From Bacteroidales bacterium (GTDB lineage: Bacteria; Bacteroidota; Bacteroidia; Bacteroidales; VadinHA17), in NCBI GenBank assembly GCA_021371855.1, contig JAJFVL010000018.1:513277-577276 (forward strand): a DNA stretch of 64,000 nucleotides, given 5' to 3'. How positions within the stretch are numbered: the stretch's first letter is position 1; each line of letters starts with the position of its first letter. The translations under genes and the position numbers were made by a program. This document shows positions 48,606-58,415 of the stretch, piece by piece. The notes under the pieces are model-generated. The model worked only from the letters and a program-made list of their open reading frames with translations. It was not told the origin of the DNA and did not search any database.

Positions 48606-49616
48606 TTAGAATTGTAGTACAACTCCGGCCCATGAAAGACCGACACCGAATCCGGCCAGTATTACTTTTGAGCCATTTCTTATTTTACCAGCTTTGTTTG
48701 CTTCATATAAAGCTATTGGAATGGTTGACGAAACAGTGTTACCCACATCTTCCAAATAATAGAAAAACTTCTCCGGATCAACTTTTATCTTTTTAACCAG
48801 GTTTTCCAACATATACTTATTAGCCTGATGGAAAACAAAAAGATCAATGTCCTCTTTCACCAACTTATTTTTTATAAGTAAATCCTCAACTAATTTTGGA
48901 ACCCACTTCATCGTGAAAGAAAATATGCCGGCTCCATTCATAAAAAGATTATCAGGTGCGATTAAATTACCCTCCTCATCACGAGTTGTCACGTTTTCCG
49001 GTTTCCGGTTTCTTGAAGCGCCGTTCCTGACTATAAGCTTATCATATCCCGAGCCATCTGTACCCAGGGAGAATTCATCGATCCGTCCTTTGCCTTCTGA
49101 TGAAATCAAAGTTGCAGCTGCTGCATCTCCGAATAAAGTCAAATTCCCTTTATCCTGCGGATGCAGGTATTTTGAATAGGTTTCAGCAGTCAATAATAAA
49201 ACATTTTGGGCCACCCCGGCAAAGATCAAACCTTTTGCAACTGCCAGACCATATACGAAACCAGAACAGCCCAAATTTAAATCGAAAGCTCCTGTTTCCT
49301 TATTTAAGCCCAGACGATTTTGCAGAATACAAGCTGATGTCGGTAAAAAATAATCAGGACTTTGTGTGCATAATATAATGAAATCAATTTCTGATCGATC
49401 AATACAGTGTTCCGTAAAGAGTTTTTCAGCTGCATTATATGCCATATCGGAAGATGTTTCACCTTCTGCAGAATGATGCCTTTGTAAAATCCCGACTTTA
49501 GCTGCCACCTTCGCGGCAGTCCATTCCGGGAACAGGCGGCCAACATCCTCATTAGTAACAATTTCTTCAGGCAAATAATAAGAAATTGCGCGAATATATA
49601 CTTCAGAACCTTTCAT
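48606..49616 (-). CDS. 3-oxoacyl-ACP synthase III-like condensing enzyme
   Basis: The 336-residue thiolase-fold protein has the FabH triad: C117 in NLGCSGFVYGL, H263 in VFHQAN and N293 in DVGNTVSS. It should condense an acyl-CoA with malonyl-ACP. Placement between a GNAT and an SDR/ACP pair inside a polysaccharide locus argues for a dedicated acyl-chain enzyme rather than the primary fabH; the rest of the FAS genes are absent. It overlaps the SDR gene by 4 bp. Confidence 0.9.
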   Translation of the reverse strand: MKGSEVYIRAISYYLPEEIVTNEDVGRLFPEWTAAKVAAKVGILQRHHSAEGETSSDMAYNAAEKLFTEHCIDRSEIDFIILCTQSPDYFLPTSACILQNRLGLNKETGAFDLNLGCSGFVYGLAVAKGLIFAGVAQNVLLLTAETYSKYLHPQDKGNLTLFGDAAAATLISSEGKGRIDEFSLGTDGSGYDKLIVRNGASRNRKPENVTTRDEEGNLIAPDNLFMNGAGIFSFTMKWVPKLVEDLLIKNKLVKEDIDLFVFHQANKYMLENLVKKIKVDPEKFFYYLEDVGNTVSSTIPIALYEANKAGKIRNGSKVILAGFGVGLSWAGVVLQF

Positions 49617-50362
49617 CTTAAAGAAAATCCTCCATCTATTATTAGATTAGAACCTGTAATCCACTTGCTTGCGTCAGATAGAAAGAAAACAACTGCATTA
49701 GCTACATCTTCCGGTGTACCGTATCCTAAAGGGTACATTTTTTCGTCTTCATCTATCCGTTCCTGTGATATGCCGGTATTATTTTTACGAATAAAATTAG
49801 TTTTCACTACGCCCGGAGAAATTGCATTGACCCTAATTTTTAATCCAGACAATTCCAGAGCAAAAAAACGTACAGCTGCATTAAGCGCCGATTTTGAAGC
49901 CCCGTAAGCCAAAGAACCTTCCGATACATAGTAGGCTAATATTGAAGAGATAAAAATGACTGACCCATTTTTATTAATCTTTCTTTTCTTTAACAATGTC
50001 TTAGTTAACAAAACTGGAATCTCAAAATTCAGGTGCATTATTTGATGCAATTGACTTTCACTAATATATCGACACGGTTGAGATTTGTAAATACCTGCAC
50101 AATGGACCGCCCCATCACAACAACCAATATTCTCAATTAAAGAAGCAAAAGCTGAAGGATCTTCCATATCAGCTGCAAAAAGGCTATGGGTATCCTTATT
50201 CTTCATTAATGACAGAGTTTCATTTAGAGCATCCCTATTTCTTCCGGTCAACATAACTGACGCTCCCTGCTCTGCCAAACGTATTGCAGTCTCCCTTCCG
50301 ATTCCGGAAGATGCACCTGTGACTAAGACAGATTTGCCTTCGAGCAAAAAATCATTTAACAT
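49613..50362 (-). CDS. Short-chain dehydrogenase, FabG-like
   Basis: The 249 residues show a complete SDR: cofactor motif TGASSGIG (15-22), VHCAGIY in place of NNAG, the catalytic Ser in FISSILAYY, AYGASKSA and the C-terminal ITGSNLIIDGGFSLR. It should reduce a 3-oxoacyl group on the neighbouring ACP or act on a sugar. It overlaps the ACP gene by 11 bp and the KAS III gene by 4 bp, so the three are translated together. Confidence 0.88.
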   Translation of the reverse strand: MLNDFLLEGKSVLVTGASSGIGRETAIRLAEQGASVMLTGRNRDALNETLSLMKNKDTHSLFAADMEDPSAFASLIENIGCCDGAVHCAGIYKSQPCRYISESQLHQIMHLNFEIPVLLTKTLLKKRKINKNGSVIFISSILAYYVSEGSLAYGASKSALNAAVRFFALELSGLKIRVNAISPGVVKTNFIRKNNTGISQERIDEDEKMYPLGYGTPEDVANAVVFFLSDASKWITGSNLIIDGGFSLR

Positions 50363-50591
50363 TCGTTTTCTTTTGGATCAGGTCAAAAAGTTCACCGACG
50401 GTTTTAATGCCTCTCAAATCTACATCGTCAATTTCAACACCATATTCCTGGTCGGCCATTGCTATAATCGATAAACCAACCAGAGAGCTCCATCCTTCAA
50501 TAGCTCTTAAAACAGTATTCATTGTTATCGCCTCTGTTGGTACTTCGTCAAAAACTTCAATAAAATTCCTTAAGAACTTGTTCTCTTCCAT
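50352..50591 (-). CDS. Acyl carrier protein
   Basis: From ATG 50591 (MEENKFLRNFIEVFDEV) the protein has 79 residues; a frame to 50633 adds 14 residues of doubtful value. It has the four-helix acidic profile and the attachment site WSSLVGLSII with S36 as the likely phosphopantetheine Ser (SSL instead of the usual DSL). It is a dedicated carrier for the SDR/KAS III/GNAT genes that follow and not the housekeeping acpP. Confidence 0.85.
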   Translation of the reverse strand: MEENKFLRNFIEVFDEVPTEAITMNTVLRAIEGWSSLVGLSIIAMADQEYGVEIDDVDLRGIKTVGELFDLIQKKTNVK

Positions 50592-50729
50592 AATTTCTAT
50601 AATTTTTTTACAAAATTTGATATCAAATTGCAATAACTAAAGTTTTATTATCTGATCATGACATGAAGGTAATACCACATCAATAAATGCTTATTCTTTT
50701 TATCTTAACATTTCTAATCATTTGTCTCA

Positions 50730-51449
50730 TTATATCTTAATCTTGAATTTAAAAATATCGAATAAGAATGATGTAACAGGGAAATTTTTGTAGCGCTTAA
50801 TCATGTGCTTTGGATCGTTATAAAAACGGCTTACCCACTCTAAACCTATTTTAACAAGGAGAGGGTTCGGTTTTCTTACAGTACCGGCGTAAAAATCAAA
50901 AACTGCTCCAATTGAACATATATATTTTGCCTCTATTTTGTTTCTATTTTTAATAGCCCATTTTTCCTGTTTGGGAGCAGTTAATCCAATAAATAATACG
51001 TCAGGATGAAAAGAATTTATTTTTTCAAGAAACACTTCATTCTCATTTTCCGTGAATTCGGATTCAAATGGTGGAGAATAAAAATCAACTTTAATATTCG
51101 AATATTCCAGAATCAAGTGTTCTTTAATTAATTCAAGTGTACGTTTAGAAGATCCAAAATAAAAACATGCCCCCCTTGTTTTATTTAAAAAACCTAAGAT
51201 ATCCTTATGAAGTTCATACCCGCTATATTTATTAATACGTTCATTATTTAGAATTCTTGCTGCTATCTTGAATCCATAACCATCTGGAATAAGAAAATCT
51301 GAGTTTTGTAAAGCATTTTTAAATTCTGAATCCTTTTTTGCAACTTGAAAACTATATGCATTAATTGTGTTAATTATCAAAGTTTTATTGGAACTGCTGT
51401 AGTCGAAAGGGAAGGATTCTGTAGTTATTTCATAATCAAATATCTTCAT
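50730..51449 (-). CDS. WecG/TagA/CpsF-family glycosyltransferase (GT26)
   Basis: The 239 residues have the family segments IPDGYGFKIAAR, VLFIGLTAPKQEKWA, ICSIGAVFDFYAGTVRKP and LEWVSRFYNDPKHM. Such enzymes add a ManNAc or ManNAcA-type residue to undecaprenyl-diphosphate-GlcNAc. It could extend the product of the WecA-like enzyme at 40.4 kb. A 138-bp gap separates it from the ACP gene. Confidence 0.9.
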   Translation of the reverse strand: MKIFDYEITTESFPFDYSSSNKTLIINTINAYSFQVAKKDSEFKNALQNSDFLIPDGYGFKIAARILNNERINKYSGYELHKDILGFLNKTRGACFYFGSSKRTLELIKEHLILEYSNIKVDFYSPPFESEFTENENEVFLEKINSFHPDVLFIGLTAPKQEKWAIKNRNKIEAKYICSIGAVFDFYAGTVRKPNPLLVKIGLEWVSRFYNDPKHMIKRYKNFPVTSFLFDIFKFKIKI

Positions 51450-51561
51450 ATTTACAAAATTGATATGATAAAATACAGTTCAAAATGTTATAAAATTGTT
51501 TAATGATAAAATGCCACTTAGAGTTAAGGTACTATCGACTGTAAAAGCAGACCAAGTTATT

Positions 51562-51696
51562 TTATTGACTTCTCACAGTCAACTCTTTCAAAATCTCAAT
51601 CATCCTCAACTCAAAAGTTGCCATGGTAAATTCTTTTTCAAATTTTTCTCTTCGGGCCCTTCCCTTTCTTTGGCGATACATCTTATTATTGATCCG
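51562..51696 (-). pseudogene. Remnant of a GT4-type glycosyltransferase C-terminus
   Basis: In the 274-bp gap between the GT26 and GT2 genes, the minus strand reads INNKMYRQRKGRARREKFEK and then EFTMATFELRMIEILKEL before TAA at 51562. The pattern of a GRAR-E-KEFT helix followed by an amphipathic end helix is that of the last 40 residues of family 4 glycosyltransferases. A stop codon lies four codons before this stretch, and no upstream domain is visible. Confidence 0.45.
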
Positions 51697-51723
51697 TAAT
51701 TAAACCTTTTGTGCCAAGACTTA

Positions 51724-52641
51724 TCATTCTTTTTTATGACATTTTAAATATTTTTTAAAAATATTTTCATATCTCATTTCTGATAGTGTATTTGAAGAAA
51801 CTGATCTTTTTACTGTTTTTATTAAAAAAGTTTTATACCTAGTAGAATAAAAGCATAATCTGGATTTTTTTCGTGTTAATAAGCGGAGTAGGTGCATTAT
51901 AATTGAATTTTGTGCAATGCTCCATAAAACTGATGGATATTTCTTTTTACCGATACAAGCTTTATCCAATTCCTCTTGATATTTTTGTGGACTACCAATC
52001 GACAAACCTGATTTTCTTTTCATAAATGCTGCCAACGGAAGTGCAACAGTAACTAAATCGGAATACAATGCGAATCTTGTCCATAATTCAAAATCACCTG
52101 CAAATTTAAAGTTAACATCTAAACCTCCTGATTTAAAATATAAATTTCTTCTCCAAAACATGCTTTCTTGCTGCAAATATCCATAGATACCTTTTCTAAA
52201 CCATCCATTAGCAATAGCTTTTGCAGGTTTGGCGGCAGCGTGGGTATAAATATTGGTCAGATATCTCTCTTCATCAAAGAATGCAGGGATACCTATGATC
52301 CAATTAATATCATCATGTTCTGCAAAAATTCTGGCTATAGTTTTTAATGTCCATGGAAAATAAGAATCGTCTGCATTTAGCCACGCTAATATATCACCAG
52401 TTGAAGACTTTATTCCTTTATCAATAGCATCATACATCCCCTGATCAGGTTCACTTATAATTATTGAAATTTTACTTTTATATTTATTGATTATGTCTAT
52501 AGAATGATCTGTTGAACCCCCATCTACAATAATATATTCAAGATTTGGATAATCCTGAAAAATTATTGACTGAATAGTCAGTTCAATAAATCTTTCCATA
52601 TTATAACAAGGTGTTATTATAGAAATTTTAGGAATATACAT
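51724..52641 (-). CDS. Family 2 glycosyltransferase
   Basis: The 305 residues have a GT-A fold: IITPCYNMERFIELTIQS at the N-terminus, YIIVDGGSTDHS and the metal-binding acidic motif WLNADDSYF (about 88-96). It adds one sugar to the repeat unit; donor and acceptor are unknown. The C-terminal 60 residues are basic and may bind the membrane face. It is 8 bp from the next glycosyltransferase. Confidence 0.9.
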   Translation of the reverse strand: MYIPKISIITPCYNMERFIELTIQSIIFQDYPNLEYIIVDGGSTDHSIDIINKYKSKISIIISEPDQGMYDAIDKGIKSSTGDILAWLNADDSYFPWTLKTIARIFAEHDDINWIIGIPAFFDEERYLTNIYTHAAAKPAKAIANGWFRKGIYGYLQQESMFWRRNLYFKSGGLDVNFKFAGDFELWTRFALYSDLVTVALPLAAFMKRKSGLSIGSPQKYQEELDKACIGKKKYPSVLWSIAQNSIIMHLLRLLTRKKSRLCFYSTRYKTFLIKTVKRSVSSNTLSEMRYENIFKKYLKCHKKE

Positions 52642-52649
52642 ATCAATAT

Positions 52650-53702
52650 TTAATTGAGAATGGAAATGATATAATTAATCCACTTATCAATAATTATTTC
52701 TTTTTTAAGAACTTCTCTTACTCTAGTTGCATTATTCATTAATTTAATGCAAAATTCTTTATCTTTTATTAGCAACTTAATAGAATTTTCTAGTTGTTTT
52801 TGGTCCCCGACTTGAATCAAAATGCCATTTTCATAATTATTTATTAGATCCGCAGCGGCACCTGATGGAAAATTAGTAGATATACAAGCAAGCCCCATTG
52901 CCATGCCTTCAATTAGTGAATTAGGAATTCCTTCAAAATCTGAACATAATACATATATTTCTGCATCTGATATTTTATCAACAACTCTATCAACGTATCC
53001 TTCCAAAATAATCTTGTCTTTCATCCCAGTCTTTAAGATTAAATTCTCCAATTCAATTTGAAGCTCCCCTTCTCCATAAATATGCAAAGTATAATCTTCG
53101 TGACAAATATTTGCAAATGCTTTTATTAACATGGAGAAGTTTTTTTCTAGCGATAATCGTCCAACTGATACAATTTTATGTTTTCGTATTATTCTAGGTG
53201 TTAATAAATGATCATCAATTATTGGATTAGTAATAACAACGCTTTTTGATTGGATTTTTCTTGAAAAATATTTTTGAACTTTTTCAGTTTGAAAGACAAC
53301 TCCTCTGCTTAATGAAAATGAGATAAGACACCGCTGTTTCAAAAATATTTGACTTTTTTTAAACCTTGGATCAACTCTAAGTGAAACAATTGAAGATGTT
53401 TTGGTGAAAAAAGATGATAAAATAAAACTTTCTTCCAGTCCAAAAACGATTATACAATCCAACTTTCTTGAAATAAGCTCTCTAGGTATTTGATAAAGTT
53501 CATAAATAAATTGGGAAAACTTATTTCGCTTTCTTTTCAGTATTACTACATCATGTGGAAAATTATAGTTTATTAATTCTACATTTCCCCAAGTAAATAA
53601 AACTATTTCATGACCTAGTTTTGCAAATTCATGAATAAGCATCTGTTGTACTCGTTCACCCCCTCCAAAAGATATACTTCTTATTTGAAACCCAATTTTC
53701 AT
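52650..53702 (-). CDS. Family 4 glycosyltransferase
   Basis: From ATG 53702 (MKIGFQIRSISFGGGERV) the protein has 350 residues; a longer frame would overlap the upstream gene. It is GT-B: an N-terminal glycine-rich loop SFGGGERVQ and the GT4 C-terminal donor site, VSVGRLSLEKNFSMLIKAF with SDFEGIPNSLIEGMAMG (EX7E). It probably adds an internal sugar of the polymer unit. Confidence 0.9.
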   Translation of the reverse strand: MKIGFQIRSISFGGGERVQQMLIHEFAKLGHEIVLFTWGNVELINYNFPHDVVILKRKRNKFSQFIYELYQIPRELISRKLDCIIVFGLEESFILSSFFTKTSSIVSLRVDPRFKKSQIFLKQRCLISFSLSRGVVFQTEKVQKYFSRKIQSKSVVITNPIIDDHLLTPRIIRKHKIVSVGRLSLEKNFSMLIKAFANICHEDYTLHIYGEGELQIELENLILKTGMKDKIILEGYVDRVVDKISDAEIYVLCSDFEGIPNSLIEGMAMGLACISTNFPSGAAADLINNYENGILIQVGDQKQLENSIKLLIKDKEFCIKLMNNATRVREVLKKEIIIDKWINYIISILN

Positions 53703-53713
53703 GTTTAAATCAA

Positions 53714-54805
53714 CTATTCTGACGAGTTGCAATTTTTAAGACAGATAGAATAAACATATGTATCCCACATTTTCATTATTTTATCATAGCCATACTTTTT
53801 TACGGATAATGCTGCCATCTCTCCAATTTGTTTTCTCAATGAAAAATTGTTTACTAACTGTATTGCAATCTCACAAAAGTTATCATAATCGCCTTCTTCA
53901 ATTAAATATCCATTTACGTTATGTTGTATAAGTTCAGATAAACCTTCATGACATTTAAATGAAACCGAAGGCAGACCAACTGCCATTGCTTCACTTAAAG
54001 AATTTGGAAAACCTTCCCTTATAGAAGTCATTAAATAAATATCATTTTCGGATAAATGATCGTATACGTTATTAATAAAACCATTCAAGAACACGAAATT
54101 CCCCAAATCTTTTTTTATAATCAAGTCTTTCAATTTTGATTCATCAACACCTTTACCATAAATATTTAGTTTTGTATTCGGGCACCTTTTATTTATTAAG
54201 GAAAATAGTTCAATCATTAATTCCAACCTTTTAACACTATATAATGTAGCGATCGTTGCAAAGCAAATAATATCAGTTTTATATGAATAATCTTTTGTTT
54301 TTTGGGGGGATAAAATCATATTAGGTATAGTTATTACTTTCCCTTTTCTAAATGCGGCTTTATCAAACAGCTTGAATACATCAAATTGTACGGTAATCAA
54401 ATTTGCACGCTTGTACGAAATATAACGCAATAACTTATTTTTAAAATGAGGTGTATTGTTATACGGATCACTTCTTTCAGAAACAATGATGGGAATTTTA
54501 GTAGCAAGTTGTGATAATAAAATTGGAGGACTTATAGTATTTAAGAAAGATATAATTATGCTTGGGGATATTTCATTAATGAGTTTATTCAAATGAAAAA
54601 CAGAATTTATTAAAGGTATAGTGGTATTAAACTTTTTTTGTTCAATAATATGAATTTTATTTAAATCATATCTGGAATCAGTAGTTTTCTTATGATAAAA
54701 CATCAAATAGACTTCTTCTCCTCTTTTAGCATAATGTAGTGCTAAAATCTGAGCAACATTTCCAGCGCCACCTGTAACAGCATCAACCGAAATTAGAATT
54801 TTCAT
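53714..54805 (-). CDS. Family 4 glycosyltransferase
   Basis: The 363-residue GT-B enzyme is a paralogue of the following gene: GGAGNVAQILALHYAKRG at the N-terminus, and the EX7E motif REGFPNSLSEAMAVGLPSV in the C-terminal domain (about 270-288). It lies 11 bp from the neighbouring GT4 gene, so the two are co-translated. Specificity is unknown. Confidence 0.9.
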   Translation of the reverse strand: MKILISVDAVTGGAGNVAQILALHYAKRGEEVYLMFYHKKTTDSRYDLNKIHIIEQKKFNTTIPLINSVFHLNKLINEISPSIIISFLNTISPPILLSQLATKIPIIVSERSDPYNNTPHFKNKLLRYISYKRANLITVQFDVFKLFDKAAFRKGKVITIPNMILSPQKTKDYSYKTDIICFATIATLYSVKRLELMIELFSLINKRCPNTKLNIYGKGVDESKLKDLIIKKDLGNFVFLNGFINNVYDHLSENDIYLMTSIREGFPNSLSEAMAVGLPSVSFKCHEGLSELIQHNVNGYLIEEGDYDNFCEIAIQLVNNFSLRKQIGEMAALSVKKYGYDKIMKMWDTYVYSICLKNCNSSE

Positions 54806-54929
54806 TTAATCAAAACAACTAAATTGCATTTAAATATTCTAGAAAATAATTACTTTTTAAACTCATTATAAATAAGTTCAATAATTATCAATTTTATCTT
54901 TTAAAGTTTTTTTTGTGCTGTATAAATTC

Positions 54930-55112
54930 CTATTCATCAAATCTATAATTTAATATTCTAACAGGATTCCCTCCAACTGTTGAAATAAAAGTATAATTTT
55001 CTCCTTTAAAATTTATTTTATAACAACTGGATGCAATAATTGGATGGATCATTACCCATATTAATACAAGTATAAGAACTATTTTATAAGATTTTCTATC
55101 ATCCAAACACAT
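54930..55112 (-). CDS. Possible small exported peptide or remnant
   Basis: A 60-codon frame (ATG 55112) overlaps the 3' end of the ATP-grasp gene by 34 bp. It has a hydrophobic segment (IVLILVLIWVMIHPIIA, about 11-27) followed by SSCYKINFKGENYTF. It could be a small secreted or lipoprotein-like product, a gene remnant or chance. The rest of the 54806-55078 gap is AT-rich with no other signal. Confidence 0.25.
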   Translation of the reverse strand: MCLDDRKSYKIVLILVLIWVMIHPIIASSCYKINFKGENYTFISTVGGNPVRILNYRFDE

Positions 55113-56089
55113 GGATTAAATGGTCCTTCATGCCAATTCATTTCTTTGTCCCAATAACCTTCACATGCTTCATATCCTGATGCAGAAAAGCCATAACTGA
55201 TTTCTATAATAAAAGGTATATTATTCCCATCAAAAACAAAATCAAAAGCAATGCATTGGCTTCTAATTTTATCAAAAATTTCAAAAGCTATTTTCACACA
55301 CCTCTCGTCAATTTCAATTTTATTATAAATAATATTGCCGCTCCCTGATGCACGGAAATCATTTTTACGTGACATTCTTTTAATTCCAAAGGCTTTATCA
55401 CCAACAACAACTATACGTATATCAGAAGTGTTATTTGGAATGAAATCTTGAAAATAGATATATCCTTTTTCAACATGTCTCATTTTAATTGAACTTGGAC
55501 AGTTAACAATATAGTAAAGAGGTCTTAACACATCTCTTAATGTGGATTTATTTAATCTGTATTTACGCCAATACTCTTTACTTCTAGAAAGAGGAATGAA
55601 TGGTTTAAATCCTTTACCGAATGCTCTGTTTATCAAAGCTAAAGCAATTCCTTTAGTCTTAACAAGCTTTACATTTTCAGAACCTGCACCTCCACGCAAT
55701 TTAAACACTTTTGGGAAAGTAGTATGTTCAATCCAATCCATTGCCTCTTCTTTTGTAAAAAAAACATAAGAAGGAATCAAAGGCGCATTAATCGCTTCTA
55801 ATAAATATTTTTGTCCCAATTTATCATCAAAGTGCCAACAAGTATTAAAATCGGGAAACACTTTTTTACCTGAAATTTGTAAGGAATAAAGAAGCTGTCT
55901 TGCAAAAAGAACATCTTTGTATAGAGCATGATGATGATGCCACATAAAAGCATCACAATCTTCAAGCTCCAGAACAATATTTGTATTATACGCATTAACA
56001 ATCTTATAGTCAATGTTATTCTCTTTACAATAAGAAATCCAACGCTCAGAGAATGATCCTTTACCACTATCGTGTATTGCTATTTTCAT
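55079..56089 (-). CDS. ATP-grasp protein
   Basis: The 336 residues have a pre-ATP-grasp domain (MKIAIHDSGKGSFSERW) and an ATP-grasp fold (TFPKVFKLRGGAGSENVKLV for the nucleotide loop; CIAFDFVFDGNNIPFIIEIS for the metal acids). It resembles sugar-pathway ATP-grasp ligases of capsule clusters that attach amino acids or carboxylates to sugars. It overlaps the polymerase gene by 23 bp. Confidence 0.82.
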   Translation of the reverse strand: MKIAIHDSGKGSFSERWISYCKENNIDYKIVNAYNTNIVLELEDCDAFMWHHHHALYKDVLFARQLLYSLQISGKKVFPDFNTCWHFDDKLGQKYLLEAINAPLIPSYVFFTKEEAMDWIEHTTFPKVFKLRGGAGSENVKLVKTKGIALALINRAFGKGFKPFIPLSRSKEYWRKYRLNKSTLRDVLRPLYYIVNCPSSIKMRHVEKGYIYFQDFIPNNTSDIRIVVVGDKAFGIKRMSRKNDFRASGSGNIIYNKIEIDERCVKIAFEIFDKIRSQCIAFDFVFDGNNIPFIIEISYGFSASGYEACEGYWDKEMNWHEGPFNPCVWMIENLIK

Positions 56090-57275
56090 CCGAAGTATTA
56101 ATTATTTGTTTGATATATGATATAATTACACCAAAAACAGCAAAATAGACAGGAAAAGAATAAGTCCAGGCTGTAAAATTAATAAAGGCAATCGCTACAA
56201 AACCCCCGATCATTACCCATGTAATATTCCGCTTTTGAGGATACCATCTCCAGTGCTTATATAACTTTGAACCTATTGAAAGGTAAAATAGTAAAAAGAG
56301 AATACTGCCAATAATACCACATTCAGCAAGTTGTACAATATATTCAGAATGAATTCTATACAAGCTTCCTGTCTTCGCCCTATAATTTTCCAGGCCAATT
56401 CCCGTTTGCGGATTTTCTTTAAATATTTCCCATCCCAGAATATAAAAATATGTTCGATCACCTAACATATTTAACGCCTTAATATTTGATGTGTTATACT
56501 TTTCTCCGACTTCACTTGATTCTGCCATCCTATCACCCATAACAGTATTATCCATCATATACTTATACCCGAAAAATAATAAAATGACACAAAGAAGAAC
56601 AGCAATGATCGTTTTTACTGACTTAAAATTAATATATGAAATTAAGGTTGATACAATAATAAGCATACCAGCTCCAAACGCTTTTCTTGTCCCAGATAAA
56701 GAAATTATCAATAATGAGAATACTACCAATAATATTGTTTTAGTAAAATTAATCTCTTTCCCGGAAAATCTAAGACATACAAAAAAAATAAGAAAAACTA
56801 TATTAAGAGGGAGTTGATTACCTAACTCCACACTCGATAATCGACCTTCATTGTTAATATCAAAACCCACAACAGTCAATCCCATCAATGTATATAATCC
56901 AAGACAAATAGTAAGTAATTTTATTAGCCCGGAAGAATTTTTAGAGAATTCATAATATACAATTACCATGACCACAAATGGCTTTATTATATTCATTATG
57001 AAAACCACAAATAAAGTATCTGCAGAATAAATACCTATGAATAATGAATTAATAACGGAATAAACCACCCATAATCCCCAAAAGATAACGGGTACTGAAA
57101 ATAATATTTTCCTAAATTTATTGTCAGAAAAGAAGTTTACAATAAGGACAAGAATCGTTAAAAAAGTTACAACCCTGCCTCGTCCATCAAACTTTAAAAT
57201 AATGGTCTGAAGAGGTGCCCAAATTAAAACAAGAAATATATAAAAGTAATTAAGCTTTGTTTTTATTTTGTACAC
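56067..57275 (-). CDS. O-antigen polymerase/ligase family protein (Wzy-like)
   Basis: The 402 residues form about ten transmembrane helices with a large periplasmic loop containing NPQTGIGLENYRAKTGSLYRI followed by HSEYIVQLAECGIIGS, the RxH...E/G pattern of O-antigen ligase/polymerase domains. It should polymerise or ligate undecaprenyl-linked units in the periplasm. The start is GTG 57275. It lies 5 bp past the end of the capA remnant. Confidence 0.85.
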   Translation of the reverse strand: MYKIKTKLNYFYIFLVLIWAPLQTIILKFDGRGRVVTFLTILVLIVNFFSDNKFRKILFSVPVIFWGLWVVYSVINSLFIGIYSADTLFVVFIMNIIKPFVVMVIVYYEFSKNSSGLIKLLTICLGLYTLMGLTVVGFDINNEGRLSSVELGNQLPLNIVFLIFFVCLRFSGKEINFTKTILLVVFSLLIISLSGTRKAFGAGMLIIVSTLISYINFKSVKTIIAVLLCVILLFFGYKYMMDNTVMGDRMAESSEVGEKYNTSNIKALNMLGDRTYFYILGWEIFKENPQTGIGLENYRAKTGSLYRIHSEYIVQLAECGIIGSILFLLFYLSIGSKLYKHWRWYPQKRNITWVMIGGFVAIAFINFTAWTYSFPVYFAVFGVIISYIKQIINTSDENSNTR

Positions 57276-57280
57276 CGCTT

Positions 57281-58415
57281 TTACTTGAAGTTTTTTAATA
57301 AATAAATCATCTTATCATAATGCGTTTCACAACGAATTAAATTTAATAAAACCAAACGTTTGCTTTTTGACAAAAATGAAGGCAGAAGGTGTTTGTTGTA
57401 CAAATAATTGATGTACTTGTTTTTATAAGAGTATGGTTCAAAAAATATTTTATAGCCATCTGATATTTTGGCAAGTTGTTTTTTATATTCTTCTAACAAC
57501 AAGTCAGGATTAACAATAATTTGATTCAGTTTTATTAAATTTTCTTCAAAACATCTCTTCTGTAATCCATCCAGTGGCCTAATCCACGCCTTATCATTTC
57601 CCTGCAAATAGGGGTATGTTTGAAATGAAATGTCTTTATCAAGAAAAGTCAATCCTACCATATATCCTTCATTCCAAATGGAATTACTTTTAGTATTATT
57701 ATCAAAGCAAAAGTTACCCAAGCCATAAAAAATAAGTTTTCCTTTGTATGTCTCATAACCATTATAACAATGCTGGTGGTGATTGACAACAACATCAGAC
57801 CTGCATCAATAAAAAAACGATACGTTTCCTGCATCCGTGGACTGGGAAATTGATAATGCTCCATTCCTCCGTGAAAAATTACAATCACATAATCAGCCTT
57901 TCTACTAGCATCTTGCATGTCATAGTATTGTGCAATTGGATTCAACGGATTGGAACCTCCTGATTTTTCAGTTGCAATGGGAAATTCATGTTCGCAACAG
58001 TTTATGAAGGCAAAATTCTTCCCAATAATTTCTTTATAAAGGATTTTTGCAGCTTCGGAAAAATTTCTTCCTCCACCAATTGTTTCTATTCCAAATTCTT
58101 TTCATGTGTTCAAAGTATCTGTTACTCCCTTTTCGCCATAATCAAAAAAATGGTTGTTGGCAAGAGTTGCCAAATTGAATCCTGCATATTTTAAGGCTTC
58201 AACCGCATTGGTACTGTATTTCAAATTTGGTCCACATTTGGTAATAGGCGCTGTTTTTTCTTTAACAACTGAACATTCAAAATTCACCACGGTATAATCC
58301 ACATTCTCCATCAAAGGTTTTACTTCATCAAAAATCTGACCGTATTTTTTTTGTTCACTAATTCTTCAACCCTAAAATGCGGGCAATAATCTCCAGCGAT
58401 CAGTATCTTTATCAT
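57281..58415 (-). pseudogene. CapA-family (polyglutamate/capsule) gene broken by two frameshifts and a nonsense codon
   Basis: The gene starts at ATG 58415, which overlaps the flippase stop (ATGA). It reads MIKILIAGDYCPHF, then shifts at an A8 run (58345-58352) to continue YGQIFDEVKPLMENVDYTV and TLANNHFFDYGEKG. A TGA at 58102-58104 interrupts it, after which the same frame goes on with KEFGIETIGGGRNFSEAA and VIVIFHGGMEH. One base is missing near 57800, where DVVVNHHQHCYNGYE and GLGNFCFDNN lie in another frame. All metallophosphatase-like CapA motifs are recognisable, so decay or serial sequence error is recent. CapA proteins act in capsule polymer handling. Confidence 0.85.
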
